Notes: generated by a model not told the origin, from the letters alone. 64,000 nt of DNA from Pedobacter deserti (GCF_024436415.1 NZ_JAFMZQ010000001.1:2852001-2916000), one strand, 5' to 3'; numbered from the stretch's first letter, positions 26,695 to 36,369 are shown. Made by a program: numbers and translations.

Positions 26695-28605
26695 ATGTCA
26701 TACCGCATTATGAATAGATGGCTATTTGGCTTATGCTTCTTCCTCTTCCCCTGTATTTCACATGCTCAGGTAACTTCAAATAAAAAAGCCCAGACTGCTT
26801 TTGATAAAGCGCAGCGATATTTAAAAGATGAAGCATACGACCCAGCTGTTGAAAACCTTAAGTCGGCTCTCAAAGAAGACCCAGAATTCGCTTATGCCTG
26901 GCTTCAATTGGGTGACATACTGCGAAAACAAAAGCGGTATGCAGATGCTAAAGCTGCTTTTGTAAAGTATCTGCTCATAGCTAAGGTGGTGGACCCAAGG
27001 GCCTATTTCGGACTGTCGGAGGCCTGCCTCTTAACCGGGGATTACAAATATGGCCTGGAAAACATCCGCCTTTTTCTGGATCGTTACCGGGGTACGGATC
27101 CAGATTTTAAGAGGCGAGCGAACAAGTACCTGGCAGATTTTGAGTTTGCCGTGAACGCGGTGACCACTCCGCTTCCCTATTCGCCGGAGAACCTCGGCCC
27201 TGAAGTCAATTCGGAATTCCGGGACTACTTTCCGGCAATGACGGCTGATGGGACGCAATTGATTTTTAGCCGAAACGTACAGAACAATGAAGATTTCTTT
27301 ATCTCACGGAAGAAGAACGGGGCATGGACTGCTCCGGTTCCTTTGAGTGACCGAATCAACACTTCCGGATTTAATGAAGGGGCGCAATCCATTTCAGCTG
27401 ACGGCAGATATCTGTTCTTTACGGGATGCAATCGTCCCGATGGACTAGGACGCTGCGACATTTACCTCAGCAAGAAAGAAGGCGACGCCTGGGCTGCGCC
27501 GTTCAATCTGGGTGCACCGGTAAACACCGTTTACTGGGAATCACAACCAGCCGTCAGTCCGGACGGCGGAACACTGTATTTCGTGAGCAACCGGCGCGGT
27601 GGCCAGGGTGGCTATGACATCTGGAAAAGCACACTAAAGGCCGATGGATATTGGGCGGAGCCTGTGAATCTCGGTCCGGAGATCAATACCCCCTACGATG
27701 AACACACGCCCTTTATGCATGCCGATGGCAGAACGCTCTATTTCTCTTCCGACGGATGGCCCGGCTTTGGAAATAAGGATATTTTTGTGAGTCGTATGGA
27801 TGCTACAGGGCGTTGGACCAAACCCGAAAACATGGGTTATCCGCTGAACACGTTCAACGAAGAGTCGGGGTTGGTGGTAATGGCGGATGGCACGGAGGGT
27901 TTATATTCTGCGGAACTGGACGGGGGTTATGGCGATATGGACATCTATAGTTTCAAAATTCCGGCGGAAAAGAAACCGGGACCAGTCACCTATGTAAAGG
28001 GCATTGTAAAGGATAAGGAAAGCGGAAAATTCGTCCAGGCGGAGGTTACGGTGGCGCGTCTATCGGATAATGTACTGCTCTTTAATGACTATACGTCGGA
28101 CACAGACGGAGAATTTACAGCAGTGATGCCTTTAGGCAATGACTATGCTTTTGAGGCGGCTGCCGAGGGCTATTTATTTTTCTCAGCACACTATGCACTA
28201 AAGGAGGCCCCGGCGGGAAAACCTTTCAACGTGGAGATACTGATGGAAAGGCTGAAAGTTGGCCAGGAACTGGTGATGAAAAACATCTTCTTTGAAACGA
28301 ACAAAAGCGAGCTGTTACCCGCTTCGCTTACAGAACTGAATACGCTGATCAGCTTCCTGAAAGATAATCCGGGGCTGCAGGTTGAGGTGCAAGGCCATAC
28401 AGACAATGTGGGCAAACCCGAGGATAATCTTAAGTTATCGTTAGCCAGGGCGAAGTCGGTGTATAACCATCTCGTTGACAGCGGTATTCAGGCCTCGCGA
28501 CTTAGCTTTAAGGGATTCGGAGAAACGGCACCTATCGCCGGAAATTCAACAGAAAAAGACAGAAGCCTTAACCGGAGAACTTCCTTTAAAATCACAGCGA
28601 TGTAG
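26695..28605 (+). CDS. OmpA family protein with TPR and PD40 repeats (PorE-like)
   Basis: The 636-residue product has a signal peptide (about 1-25, ISHAQ) and TPR repeats (about 30-150, EDPEFAYAWLQLGDILRKQ). A WD40/PD40-type propeller follows at about 165-425, with repeated motifs such as FPAMTADGTQLIFSR and PAVSPDGGTLYFVSN. Next come a carboxypeptidase-regulatory-like domain (about 430-510) and a C-terminal OmpA domain (about 522-636, VEVQGHTDNVG) that binds peptidoglycan. This domain order is that of PorE, a type IX secretion component that anchors the machinery to peptidoglycan. Paralogues with the same order exist, so the T9SS assignment is an inference; no other por/gld genes are adjacent. 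ATG at 26710 is an alternative start. Confidence 0.85.
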   Translation: MSYRIMNRWLFGLCFFLFPCISHAQVTSNKKAQTAFDKAQRYLKDEAYDPAVENLKSALKEDPEFAYAWLQLGDILRKQKRYADAKAAFVKYLLIAKVVDPRAYFGLSEACLLTGDYKYGLENIRLFLDRYRGTDPDFKRRANKYLADFEFAVNAVTTPLPYSPENLGPEVNSEFRDYFPAMTADGTQLIFSRNVQNNEDFFISRKKNGAWTAPVPLSDRINTSGFNEGAQSISADGRYLFFTGCNRPDGLGRCDIYLSKKEGDAWAAPFNLGAPVNTVYWESQPAVSPDGGTLYFVSNRRGGQGGYDIWKSTLKADGYWAEPVNLGPEINTPYDEHTPFMHADGRTLYFSSDGWPGFGNKDIFVSRMDATGRWTKPENMGYPLNTFNEESGLVVMADGTEGLYSAELDGGYGDMDIYSFKIPAEKKPGPVTYVKGIVKDKESGKFVQAEVTVARLSDNVLLFNDYTSDTDGEFTAVMPLGNDYAFEAAAEGYLFFSAHYALKEAPAGKPFNVEILMERLKVGQELVMKNIFFETNKSELLPASLTELNTLISFLKDNPGLQVEVQGHTDNVGKPEDNLKLSLARAKSVYNHLVDSGIQASRLSFKGFGETAPIAGNSTEKDRSLNRRTSFKITAM

Positions 28606-28617
28606 TTTAGAGAGGTC

Positions 28618-29436
28618 CTAACCAGTTATTGCCTGGCGGATCCTAACGAGCCTTGTTAAAAGATCCTCTAAGCGATCCAAATGCAGCATATTGGCTCCGT
28701 CTGACTTAGCACAGGCAGGATCGGGATGCGTCTCGATAAACAGGCCATCCGCCCCCACTGCTATGGCTGCTTTAGCAATCGTACCAATAAGTTCGGGTTT
28801 GCCACCGGTGACCCCACTGCTTTGATTAGGCTGTTGCAGCGAGTGCGTGCAATCCATAACTACGGGCACACCAAAACTTTGCATTTCAGGCAGTCCGCGA
28901 TAATCGACAATCAGGTCCTGATAGCCGAAGGTGTTGCCCCGGTCGGTGAGGATTACCCTATTATTACCAGCCTCAACGATCTTTTCTACAGCGAATTTCA
29001 TAGAAGCGGCTGATAAAAACTGGCCCTTCTTCACATTGACGACCTTATTAGTCTGGGCCGCCGCAATGAGCAGGTCGGTTTGCCTGCACAGGAAAGCAGG
29101 AATCTGGAGCACGTCTACATAGGCCGCGGCCATAGCCGCCTCGCCACTCTCGTGCATATCTGTTACCGTCGGTATATCGAATGTCTGGCCCACCTTTTCA
29201 AGGATCTTGAGTGCCTTTTCGTCGCCTATTCCGGTAAAAGAGCTTCCCTTAGAACGGTTGGCTTTGCGGTAAGAACCTTTAAAGATATACGGGATACCTA
29301 GTTTGTCGGTGATTTCAACAATTCGATCAGCGATCTGAAGTGCCATTTCCTCCCCTTCGATGGCGCATGGACCAGCCATCAAAAAGAAATTATCCGAATT
29401 GATATGTTTTAATTTATCTAACTGAAAATTGATCAT
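28618..29436 (-). CDS. kdsA: 3-deoxy-8-phosphooctulonate (Kdo8P) synthase
   Basis: The 272-residue TIM-barrel enzyme condenses PEP with arabinose 5-phosphate to Kdo8P for lipopolysaccharide. Signatures are MAGPCAIEGEE, FKGSYRKANRSKGSSFTG, ILTDRGNTFGY, VVMDCTHSLQQPN and FIETHPDPACAKSDGAN. Cys24 in the AGPCAIE motif marks the metal-dependent class; metal-independent enzymes have Asn there. It follows recQ by 11 bases in the same direction; kdsD, which makes its arabinose 5-phosphate substrate, is divergent on the other side of recQ. Confidence 0.97.
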   Translation of the reverse strand: MINFQLDKLKHINSDNFFLMAGPCAIEGEEMALQIADRIVEITDKLGIPYIFKGSYRKANRSKGSSFTGIGDEKALKILEKVGQTFDIPTVTDMHESGEAAMAAAYVDVLQIPAFLCRQTDLLIAAAQTNKVVNVKKGQFLSAASMKFAVEKIVEAGNNRVILTDRGNTFGYQDLIVDYRGLPEMQSFGVPVVMDCTHSLQQPNQSSGVTGGKPELIGTIAKAAIAVGADGLFIETHPDPACAKSDGANMLHLDRLEDLLTRLVRIRQAITG

Positions 29437-29447
29437 AATAACGGTAG

Positions 29448-31637
29448 CTAGTTACCCAGCTCTGATAAGAATTTAATGCGCATTAACTGGATCTCTTCAC
29501 GTGAATAGTCGGCTTCGCCGAGCTCTTTAAGCGCCTGATCTATCGAGTCGCTCTCTGCTGATTGGAAATAGTCGAAAACTTCGTCCTGACGATCTTCATC
29601 TATCAGTTCGTCAACAAAGTAACCAAGGTTTAGTTTCGTTCCTGAGTTTACGATCGCCTCCACTTCTTTAAGTATCTCATCGTAGGTAATGCCTTTAGAC
29701 CTGGCGATGTCTTCAAGACCGATTTTGCGATCGATGTTTTGAATGATAGAAACCTTCAACTGAGACTTGTTGGCCTGGGTTTTTATAATCAGATCTACTG
29801 GTCTCTCGATGTCGTTATCTTCAACGTACTTCTTGATGATTTCGAGGAAGGGTGCGCCAAATTTCAGGGCTTTACCATGCCCCACGCCTGATATTTGCTT
29901 TAATTCGTCGACAGTAACCGGAAAATGGGTGCACATTTCTTCCAGTGAAGGGTCTTGAAACACCACAAAAGGAGGTACGTTCTTTTGCTTGGCAATCTTT
30001 TTCCTGAGATCTTTAAGCAGTTGCAGCAATTGTGCGTCAAGTGCCCCAGTGCTTGGTTTTACGTCGTCATCATCATCCTCGCTTGCATTCTCCAGGAGCT
30101 CGTTAAGCACAAACTTGAGGCTGTACGGATTTTCGATAAAGCTTCTTCCGAAGGCCGTCAGCCTAAGCAAGCCATAATTGTCGATATCCTTGGACAAAAA
30201 ATTATTCAGCACCGCCTGGCGGACGAGTGACTTCCAATGCAGTTCACCTTCAACCTTCCCTATTCCAAACTCAGCAAGCTTGGCATGCTCGTAAGCGATT
30301 GTCTGCGCAGTTTCCTGCCCAAGGATTACATTGAGTAAATGGGCGTCGTCAAATTTCTCGCCGATCTTATCAACCAGTTTAAGTAATACCATGAGTGAGT
30401 CTTCGGCCTCAAAAAGCTTTTTGGGACGTTTGCAATTATCGCACATGCAGTTACAACCCGTTTCATTAAAGTTTTCACCGAAATAATGAAGGATCTGCTT
30501 CCTGCGGCAAACGGCAGACTCAGCATAGTCAATAACTTCCTTGAGTATCTGTGTACCGATCTCACGCTCAGAAACCGGCTTGTCTTTCATGAATTTAGCC
30601 AGCTTGTCGATATCCTTTTGGGTATAAAAAGCTATGCACATCCCTTCGCCCCCGTCGCGGCCTGCCCGACCGGTTTCCTGGTAGTAGCCTTCCATGCTCT
30701 TCGGGATGTCGTGATGGATAACAAACCTCACATCGGGCTTGTCTATACCCATACCGAATGCAATGGTTGCCACGATAACTTCCACGTCTTCCATCAGGAA
30801 CTTATCCTGCGTCTCAGCCCGAACCTTCGGTTCCAGTCCGGCATGATACGGTAGCGCCTTGATCCCATTCAGGTTCAGCGTCTCTGCAACCTCTTCAACT
30901 TTCTTACGGCTCAAACAGTAAATGATACCAGACTTGCCTGTGTTCGATTTGATGTACCGGATGATCTCTTTTATCACATCGCGCTTCGGCCTTATTTCGT
31001 AAAAGAGGTTAGGTCTGTTGAATGAAGATTTAAACAGCGTGGCGTCCGACATCTGCAGGTTTTTAATAATATCCTGCTGTACTTTCGGGGTTGCGGTAGC
31101 TGTAAGCGCTATAATGGGTATGCGATCGCCCAATCCCTGTATAACCTGCCTGATCTTTCTGTACTCCGGTCTGAAATCGTGCCCCCACTCAGAGATACAG
31201 TGCGCCTCGTCTACCGCCACGAAAGATATCCTGATCAGCTTCAAAAATTCGATATTGTCCTGTTTCGAAAGCGACTCGGGCGCTACATACAACAGTTTGG
31301 TATGGCCTGCAAGCAAATCAGTTTTTACCTGGTTGCTTTCTGCCTTGGTAAGTGAAGAATTAAGAAAGTGGGCGATGCTGTCGTTTCCGCCAAATGCCCT
31401 GAGCTGATCTACCTGATTTTTCATGAGCGCGATCAGCGGTGAAATGACGATCGCCGTGCCCTCTTCCATCAGGGCGGGCAACTGATAACAAATGGATTTC
31501 CCACCGCCGGTCGGCATTATTACAAAGGTATTCTTCTTCTCAAGTATGTTGGTAATTATTGATTCCTGGTCACCTTTAAAATTGTCGAAACCAAAAAAGG
31601 TTTGCAAGTTGTCAAACAACGACTTTTTCACATCCAT
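29448..31637 (-). CDS. recQ: ATP-dependent DNA helicase RecQ
   Basis: The product of about 729 residues has the RecQ helicase core: Walker A MPTGGGKSICYQLPA, DEAH box VAVDEAHCISEWGHDFRP, and motif VI YYQETGRAGRDG. A zinc-binding Cys cluster follows (CRRK, then GCNCMCDNCKRP), then the winged-helix RQC region, an HRDC domain (about 545-620, LKDLRKKIAKQKNVPPFVVF) and a further C-terminal helical extension common in Bacteroidota RecQ. It unwinds DNA 3' to 5' in recombinational repair. ATG at 31637 is chosen over an upstream ATG at 31691, which would overlap the divergent kdsD promoter. Confidence 0.97.
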   Translation of the reverse strand: MDVKKSLFDNLQTFFGFDNFKGDQESIITNILEKKNTFVIMPTGGGKSICYQLPALMEEGTAIVISPLIALMKNQVDQLRAFGGNDSIAHFLNSSLTKAESNQVKTDLLAGHTKLLYVAPESLSKQDNIEFLKLIRISFVAVDEAHCISEWGHDFRPEYRKIRQVIQGLGDRIPIIALTATATPKVQQDIIKNLQMSDATLFKSSFNRPNLFYEIRPKRDVIKEIIRYIKSNTGKSGIIYCLSRKKVEEVAETLNLNGIKALPYHAGLEPKVRAETQDKFLMEDVEVIVATIAFGMGIDKPDVRFVIHHDIPKSMEGYYQETGRAGRDGGEGMCIAFYTQKDIDKLAKFMKDKPVSEREIGTQILKEVIDYAESAVCRRKQILHYFGENFNETGCNCMCDNCKRPKKLFEAEDSLMVLLKLVDKIGEKFDDAHLLNVILGQETAQTIAYEHAKLAEFGIGKVEGELHWKSLVRQAVLNNFLSKDIDNYGLLRLTAFGRSFIENPYSLKFVLNELLENASEDDDDDVKPSTGALDAQLLQLLKDLRKKIAKQKNVPPFVVFQDPSLEEMCTHFPVTVDELKQISGVGHGKALKFGAPFLEIIKKYVEDNDIERPVDLIIKTQANKSQLKVSIIQNIDRKIGLEDIARSKGITYDEILKEVEAIVNSGTKLNLGYFVDELIDEDRQDEVFDYFQSAESDSIDQALKELGEADYSREEIQLMRIKFLSELGN

Positions 31638-31680
31638 TTCCTCTATAAAATATTCCGTGCTTTTTTTACTCAAAATAACA

Positions 31681-31688
31681 TAATTTTG
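31681..31688 (+). promoter_or_regulatory. -7 element of the kdsD promoter
   Basis: TAATTTTG followed by CA fits the Bacteroidota -7 consensus. It lies 37 bases before the TTG start of kdsD and between the divergent recQ and kdsD starts. A T-rich tract (31661-31667) stands where the -33 box should be. Confidence 0.5.
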
Positions 31689-31725
31689 CACTAATTCATA
31701 GCATCAATATACTAATTAATTCTAT

Positions 31726-32691
31726 TTGAAAAGTAAAAAATCAATAATTGATAACGCTGCCAATACTTTAAAGCTCGAAGCTGAAGCGATTGCTGGACTG
31801 ATTGACAGGATTGATGATAATTTTGTTAATATTATCCACCTTATCATCGAAAATAAAGGAAGAGTAGTGGTTACCGGTATTGGCAAAAGCGCAATTATTG
31901 CGCAAAAGATTGTTGCTACGTTTAACTCTACCGGAACTCCGGCAGTGTTTATGCATGCGGCCGACGCCGTTCATGGCGATCTCGGCATGATTCAGAAAAA
32001 CGACATCGTTATATGCATTTCAAAAAGTGGTAACACACCGGAGATTAAGCTGCTTGCCCCGCTGCTAAAGCAAGGCGGCAACGTACTTATTGGTATTGTG
32101 GGAAACACCGAGTCGGAGTTGGCCCGCATGGCCGATTTTGTCCTGAATGCTGCAGTGAGTAAAGAGGCCTGTCCGCATAACCTTGCCCCCACCACCAGCA
32201 CGACTGCTCAACTGGCCATGGGCGATGCGATTGCGGTGTGCTTACTCCATGCCCGCGGTTTTAACCGTGATGATTTTGCTAAGTATCACCCGGGCGGTTC
32301 TCTGGGCAAAAGATTATATCTCAAGGCCGGCGATCTGGCGGTTAAGAACGAAAAACCAAGTATACATCCTTCTGCATCAGTTAAAGATGTGATTGTAGAA
32401 ATTAGTCAAAACCGTTTGGGAGCAGTGGTTGTTATAGAGGGCGACAATATTCTGGGTGTTATTACCGACGGGGATATCAGGCGTATGCTGGAAAAGCAGA
32501 CGGACCTGACCAATATAAAAGCGAGTGATCTGATGACAAGCATGCCAAAACGGGTAGACAGGGACACCCTTGCCATTGATGCACTTAATGTCATAAAAGA
32601 AAATAATATCACACAGTTGCTGGTTACCGATCGTGAAAGATATTTTGGAATGTTACATTTACACGATCTCCTTCAGGAAGGGATCATTTAA
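31726..32691 (+). CDS. kdsD: arabinose-5-phosphate isomerase (KpsF/GutQ family)
   Basis: The 321-residue product has a SIS sugar-isomerase domain (about 35-170; VVTGIGKSAIIAQKIVATF, ICISKSGNTPEIKLL, APTTSTTAQLAMGDA) and two CBS domains (about 205-321; LGVITDGDIRRML). It isomerises ribulose 5-phosphate to arabinose 5-phosphate, the first committed step of Kdo synthesis. The start is TTG at 31726: an in-frame TAA lies three codons upstream and the first internal ATG is inside the SIS fold. manC follows after 19 bases in the same operon, linking two envelope-sugar pathways. Confidence 0.95.
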   Translation: MKSKKSIIDNAANTLKLEAEAIAGLIDRIDDNFVNIIHLIIENKGRVVVTGIGKSAIIAQKIVATFNSTGTPAVFMHAADAVHGDLGMIQKNDIVICISKSGNTPEIKLLAPLLKQGGNVLIGIVGNTESELARMADFVLNAAVSKEACPHNLAPTTSTTAQLAMGDAIAVCLLHARGFNRDDFAKYHPGGSLGKRLYLKAGDLAVKNEKPSIHPSASVKDVIVEISQNRLGAVVVIEGDNILGVITDGDIRRMLEKQTDLTNIKASDLMTSMPKRVDRDTLAIDALNVIKENNITQLLVTDRERYFGMLHLHDLLQEGII

Positions 32692-32710
32692 ACGACGCGT
32701 TTTTTAAAAC

Positions 32711-33802
32711 ATGAACAAAAACAATTACGCATTAATCATGGCGGGCGGCGTGGGTAGCCGGTTCTGGCCAGTAAGCAGAACAGAGTATCCAAAACAGTTT
32801 ATAGATTTCTTTGGCGTTGGCAAAACGCTGATCCAAAGCACGTACGATAGGTTTCTGAAAATTTGCCCAGCTGAAAATATCTTTATCGTTACCAACGAGA
32901 TATACACAGACATCATAAAAAAGCAGCTTCCTGATATCGGCGACAATCAGATTCTTGCAGAACCGATTATGAGAAATACAGCTCCTTGTATCTCTTATGG
33001 GTCTACCAAGATTGCGCAACTGAACCCGGATGCGACCATTGTTGTTGCCCCCTCCGATCATACCATCACCAATCCTGAAGCATTTGTAGCGGCAATAAAT
33101 CAATGTCTTGATGCGGCCTCCAAAAGTGATGTACTGATTACGCTGGGTATCAAACCGAGCAGGCCAGACACAGGCTACGGATACATTCAGTATATGGACA
33201 CCCCGCTTCCGGGAGATCAGCAAATATTTAAAGTGAAGACCTTCACGGAAAAGCCCAACCTGGAGCTGGCCAAGTCCTTCCTCCAAAGCGGTGATTTCCT
33301 TTGGAATGCAGGGATTTTTATCTGGTCGGCAAAAGCGATCAACAATGCCTTCCAGCAGCATCTTCCCGAAATGCACGAGATATTTCAGCAGGGAAGTTCC
33401 ATATACAACACCGAGCATGAAACTGAATTTATTGGGACAGCTTACCAGCAATGCACCAATATCTCTATTGATTTCGGCATCATGGAAAAGGCTGAGAATG
33501 TATATGTATTGCCCGCTGAATTCGGCTGGTCGGACTTGGGAACATGGGCTTCTATTTACGAAATCGCAGAACACGACTATGTGGGCAACGCGGTGATACC
33601 TGCAGAGAAGGTGATGATGTTTAATTCATCGAATTGTATGGTGAATGTACCGGAAGACAAGCTTGTGATCCTTCAGGACCTGCACGACTACATCGTAGTA
33701 GAGTCTAACAACACCCTGCTAATCTGTCCAAGGAACGCTGAGCAAAGCATCAAGCAGATCGTTGCCGACGTCAAATCGAAATTCGGGACCAAGTACATTT
33801 AA
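32711..33802 (+). CDS. manC: mannose-1-phosphate guanylyltransferase
   Basis: The 363-residue nucleotidyltransferase has the signature LIMAGGVGSRFWPVSRTEYP followed by KQFIDFFG, the AEPIMRNTAPCI and VVAPSDHTI motifs and FTEKPNLELA. It makes GDP-mannose from mannose 1-phosphate and GTP for surface polysaccharides. It is the monofunctional form: the protein ends without the phosphomannose-isomerase domain of longer ManC proteins. It lies 19 bases after kdsD and is convergent with rlmB. Confidence 0.94.
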   Translation: MNKNNYALIMAGGVGSRFWPVSRTEYPKQFIDFFGVGKTLIQSTYDRFLKICPAENIFIVTNEIYTDIIKKQLPDIGDNQILAEPIMRNTAPCISYGSTKIAQLNPDATIVVAPSDHTITNPEAFVAAINQCLDAASKSDVLITLGIKPSRPDTGYGYIQYMDTPLPGDQQIFKVKTFTEKPNLELAKSFLQSGDFLWNAGIFIWSAKAINNAFQQHLPEMHEIFQQGSSIYNTEHETEFIGTAYQQCTNISIDFGIMEKAENVYVLPAEFGWSDLGTWASIYEIAEHDYVGNAVIPAEKVMMFNSSNCMVNVPEDKLVILQDLHDYIVVESNNTLLICPRNAEQSIKQIVADVKSKFGTKYI

Positions 33803-33830
33803 CCCTGAGCGCCGCTGCAGTCAGGCTAAC

Positions 33831-34598
33831 CTAGAAGGTTCTTTGCCTGATGGCTTCGTAGAGAATTACGCCGGCCGACACCGAAACATTCAGGGAACTG
33901 ATCTCTCCCTGCATCGGTATTTTAGCGAGATGATTGGCCATCCTCATGATTTCGTTGGATATGCCTTCATCTTCTGAGCCCATAACGATGGCGGTTGGCA
34001 AGGTATAGTCGGGCGCATAGATCAAGTCGCTGGTCTTTTCTGTACAGGCTACGATCTGCAGACCGCATTCCTGCAGGAACAGCGCCGTTTTATGCAGATT
34101 CTGATGACGGCATACCGGAATGCTGAACAAGGCACCAGCAGAAGTCTTAATTGCATCGGCATTGATCTGCGCAGAATTCTTGGAGGGCACGACTAACGCA
34201 TGAACTCCAGCACAGGCGGCTGTACGTGCAATAGCGCCCATATTTCTGACATCGGTCACCCCGTCAAGGATCAGCACCAGGGGCGTTTCACCCTTTTCAT
34301 ATATCGCCGGAATAATATCTTCAATCTTTTGAAAGGCAATGGCAGAGATCACTGCAATCACACCCTGGTGATTCTTTGTGGTCATCCGGTTCAGTTTTTC
34401 GACCGGCACATTATGAAGCGGTATATCTGTACCTTTTAACAGGGCCTTTAGCTCAAGAATGATCGAACCCGATAAGCCGCGCTGCATATAAATGTTTTCT
34501 ACATCCCTACCTGCTTTGATGGCCTCTATAACGGCACGGATGCCAAAAATGAACTCATTGCTCTCGCGTACGCGGCGCGGTTTACCAGTATACTCCAT
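33831..34598 (-). CDS. rlmB: 23S rRNA 2'-O-ribose methyltransferase RlmB (SpoU family)
   Basis: The product of about 255 residues has the N-terminal L30e-like substrate-binding domain (FIFGIRAVIEAIKAGRDVEN) and a C-terminal SPOUT methyltransferase with knotted SAM site: LVLILDGVTDVRNMGAIART, VVPSKNSAQ, IVMGSEDEGIS and the final IPMQGEISSLNVSVSAGV. This matches TrmH-type RlmB enzymes that methylate a guanosine in the 23S rRNA peptidyltransferase loop. ATG at 34598 gives the normal N-terminus; a longer frame adds about 20 atypical residues. Confidence 0.93.
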   Translation of the reverse strand: MEYTGKPRRVRESNEFIFGIRAVIEAIKAGRDVENIYMQRGLSGSIILELKALLKGTDIPLHNVPVEKLNRMTTKNHQGVIAVISAIAFQKIEDIIPAIYEKGETPLVLILDGVTDVRNMGAIARTAACAGVHALVVPSKNSAQINADAIKTSAGALFSIPVCRHQNLHKTALFLQECGLQIVACTEKTSDLIYAPDYTLPTAIVMGSEDEGISNEIMRMANHLAKIPMQGEISSLNVSVSAGVILYEAIRQRTF

Positions 34599-34791
34599 AT
34601 GCTTGATTTCAGGCAAAAATAAGCTAAATATTTCGCTTTGCACCGAAGTGGCTTTCAAACCCCCAAACCCCCGGGCTTATCCACAGATTTTTGTTAGCAA
34701 CGCATAACCCCGACGGAAAAAGTTAAGCTACTTCAAATCAAAGCAATTTGTGATGTGTATAAAAGTTGCCGCAAAGGGCCAAAATTTTGTA

Positions 34792-34799
34792 TATTTTTG
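34792..34799 (+). promoter_or_regulatory. -7 element of the dnaB promoter
   Basis: TATTTTTG matches TAnnTTTG and ends 4 bases before the ATG at 34804. A TTG at 34766-34768 is 23 bases upstream. If this ATG is used the mRNA is essentially leaderless; if translation starts at 34876 or 34885 the leader is about 75 bases. Confidence 0.5.
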
Positions 34800-34803
34800 T
34801 GTC

Positions 34804-36369
34804 ATGAGCAGCGATAACGCAAAACCGGGAACAGACAGAAATTTTACAGCGAGAAAGAACAGGTTAACAGGGTCAATGAATACCATGGGTAAACTGCCTC
34901 CGCAGGCTGTTGACCTTGAAGAGGCTGTTCTGGGCGCTTTAATGCTGGAGAAAGATGCGCTTTCTACCGTTATTGACATTCTTAAACCGGATGTGTTTTA
35001 CCATGAAGCTCATAAACAGATATTTGAAGCCATTCAGGGGCTTTTCCAGAAGTCTAAACCCGTAGATATCCTTACGGTGACGGCCGAGTTAAGAACTCTG
35101 GGTCTCCTGGAGATGGTTGGCGGCGCCTTCTATATTACAAACCTAACCAACCGCGTGGCTTCGGCGGCGAATATCGAGTATCACGCCCGGATCATTTCAC
35201 AGAAATATATTCAGCGTGAGCTGATCAGGATCTCGTCCGAGATCATTCAAAACGCCTACGAAGATACCACCGACATTTTCGATCTGCTTGACCATGCGGA
35301 GAAAAACCTCTTTGACATTGCTCAGAACAACCTTCGCCGCGATACGCAAAAGATGGACGAGATCATTAAGCAGTCGCTGGCCACACTGGAGGAATTAAAA
35401 AGCAAAACAGACGGATTAACCGGGGTTCCCTCTGGTTTTACCGACCTGGACCGTATTACCGGCGGCTGGCAGCCATCAGATCTGGTCATCATCGCTGCGC
35501 GGCCTGCTATGGGTAAAACTGCATTTGTTCTGAGTTGCGCGCGAAATGCGGCCGTCGATTTCAAGCGACCAGTAGTGGTATTCTCCCTGGAGATGTCCTC
35601 TGTACAGCTTGTGAACCGTCTCATTTCCGGTGAAACGGAGATTGAGCAGGAGAAGATCAGAAAGGGAAACCTGGCCGAATGGGAATGGCAGCAATTGCAC
35701 AGTAAAATTGGCAGGCTAACCGAGGCCCCGCTTCTTATTGATGATACGCCCGCACTGAACATCTTTGAGTTTAGGGCCAAGTGCCGGCGCCTGAAGTCGC
35801 AGTACGATCTTCAGCTTATCATTATCGACTACCTGCAGCTGATGCATGGTAAAGGCGAGGGACAAGGCGGAGGTGGAAACCGTGAGCAGGAGATCGGCAG
35901 TATATCCCGTGCCCTTAAATCGGTCGCTAAAGAACTTAATGTACCTGTTCTGGCCCTCTCCCAGCTCAGCCGGGCGGTAGAAAGCAGACCAGGCGCAAAT
36001 GGCAAAAGGCCTATGCTGTCGGATTTGCGTGAATCGGGTTCCATAGAGCAGGATGCCGACATGGTGTTGTTTTTGTACAGGCCGGAATATTATGGCATTA
36101 CCGAAGATGAGCAAGGCCGTTCGCAGGCTGGCGTGGGCGAGGTGATCATTGCCAAGCACCGTAACGGTGAAACGGGCATTGTGCCTTTAAGGTTCATCGG
36201 AAAATACGTGAAGTTTGCCGACCTTGAGGAAAGCTTTGCGGCACCTAATTCCTTCTCCATGGATTCCAGTGCGGGTATGCAGCCTTCACAGAATTTCGAC
36301 CGCCCGGGAAATGTGATCATCAAGCCTTCGCGTATGGATGACATGCACGACGACGATGCGCCCTTCTGA
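34804..36369 (+). CDS. dnaB: replicative DNA helicase
   Basis: The product of about 521 residues has the DnaB N-terminal helical domain (PPQAVDLEEAVLGALMLEKD, about 30-135), a linker and the RecA-like helicase domain (about 200-470) with Walker A ARPAMGKTAF, Walker B IIIDYLQLMHG, and the SQLSRAVESRP and LSDLRESGSIEQDADMV motifs. No intein interrupts it. It unwinds DNA ahead of the replication fork. ATG at 34804 is chosen because an upstream TTG/ATG region overlaps the promoter. Internal ATGs at 34876 and 34885 are possible. Confidence 0.97.
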   Translation: MSSDNAKPGTDRNFTARKNRLTGSMNTMGKLPPQAVDLEEAVLGALMLEKDALSTVIDILKPDVFYHEAHKQIFEAIQGLFQKSKPVDILTVTAELRTLGLLEMVGGAFYITNLTNRVASAANIEYHARIISQKYIQRELIRISSEIIQNAYEDTTDIFDLLDHAEKNLFDIAQNNLRRDTQKMDEIIKQSLATLEELKSKTDGLTGVPSGFTDLDRITGGWQPSDLVIIAARPAMGKTAFVLSCARNAAVDFKRPVVVFSLEMSSVQLVNRLISGETEIEQEKIRKGNLAEWEWQQLHSKIGRLTEAPLLIDDTPALNIFEFRAKCRRLKSQYDLQLIIIDYLQLMHGKGEGQGGGGNREQEIGSISRALKSVAKELNVPVLALSQLSRAVESRPGANGKRPMLSDLRESGSIEQDADMVLFLYRPEYYGITEDEQGRSQAGVGEVIIAKHRNGETGIVPLRFIGKYVKFADLEESFAAPNSFSMDSSAGMQPSQNFDRPGNVIIKPSRMDDMHDDDAPF

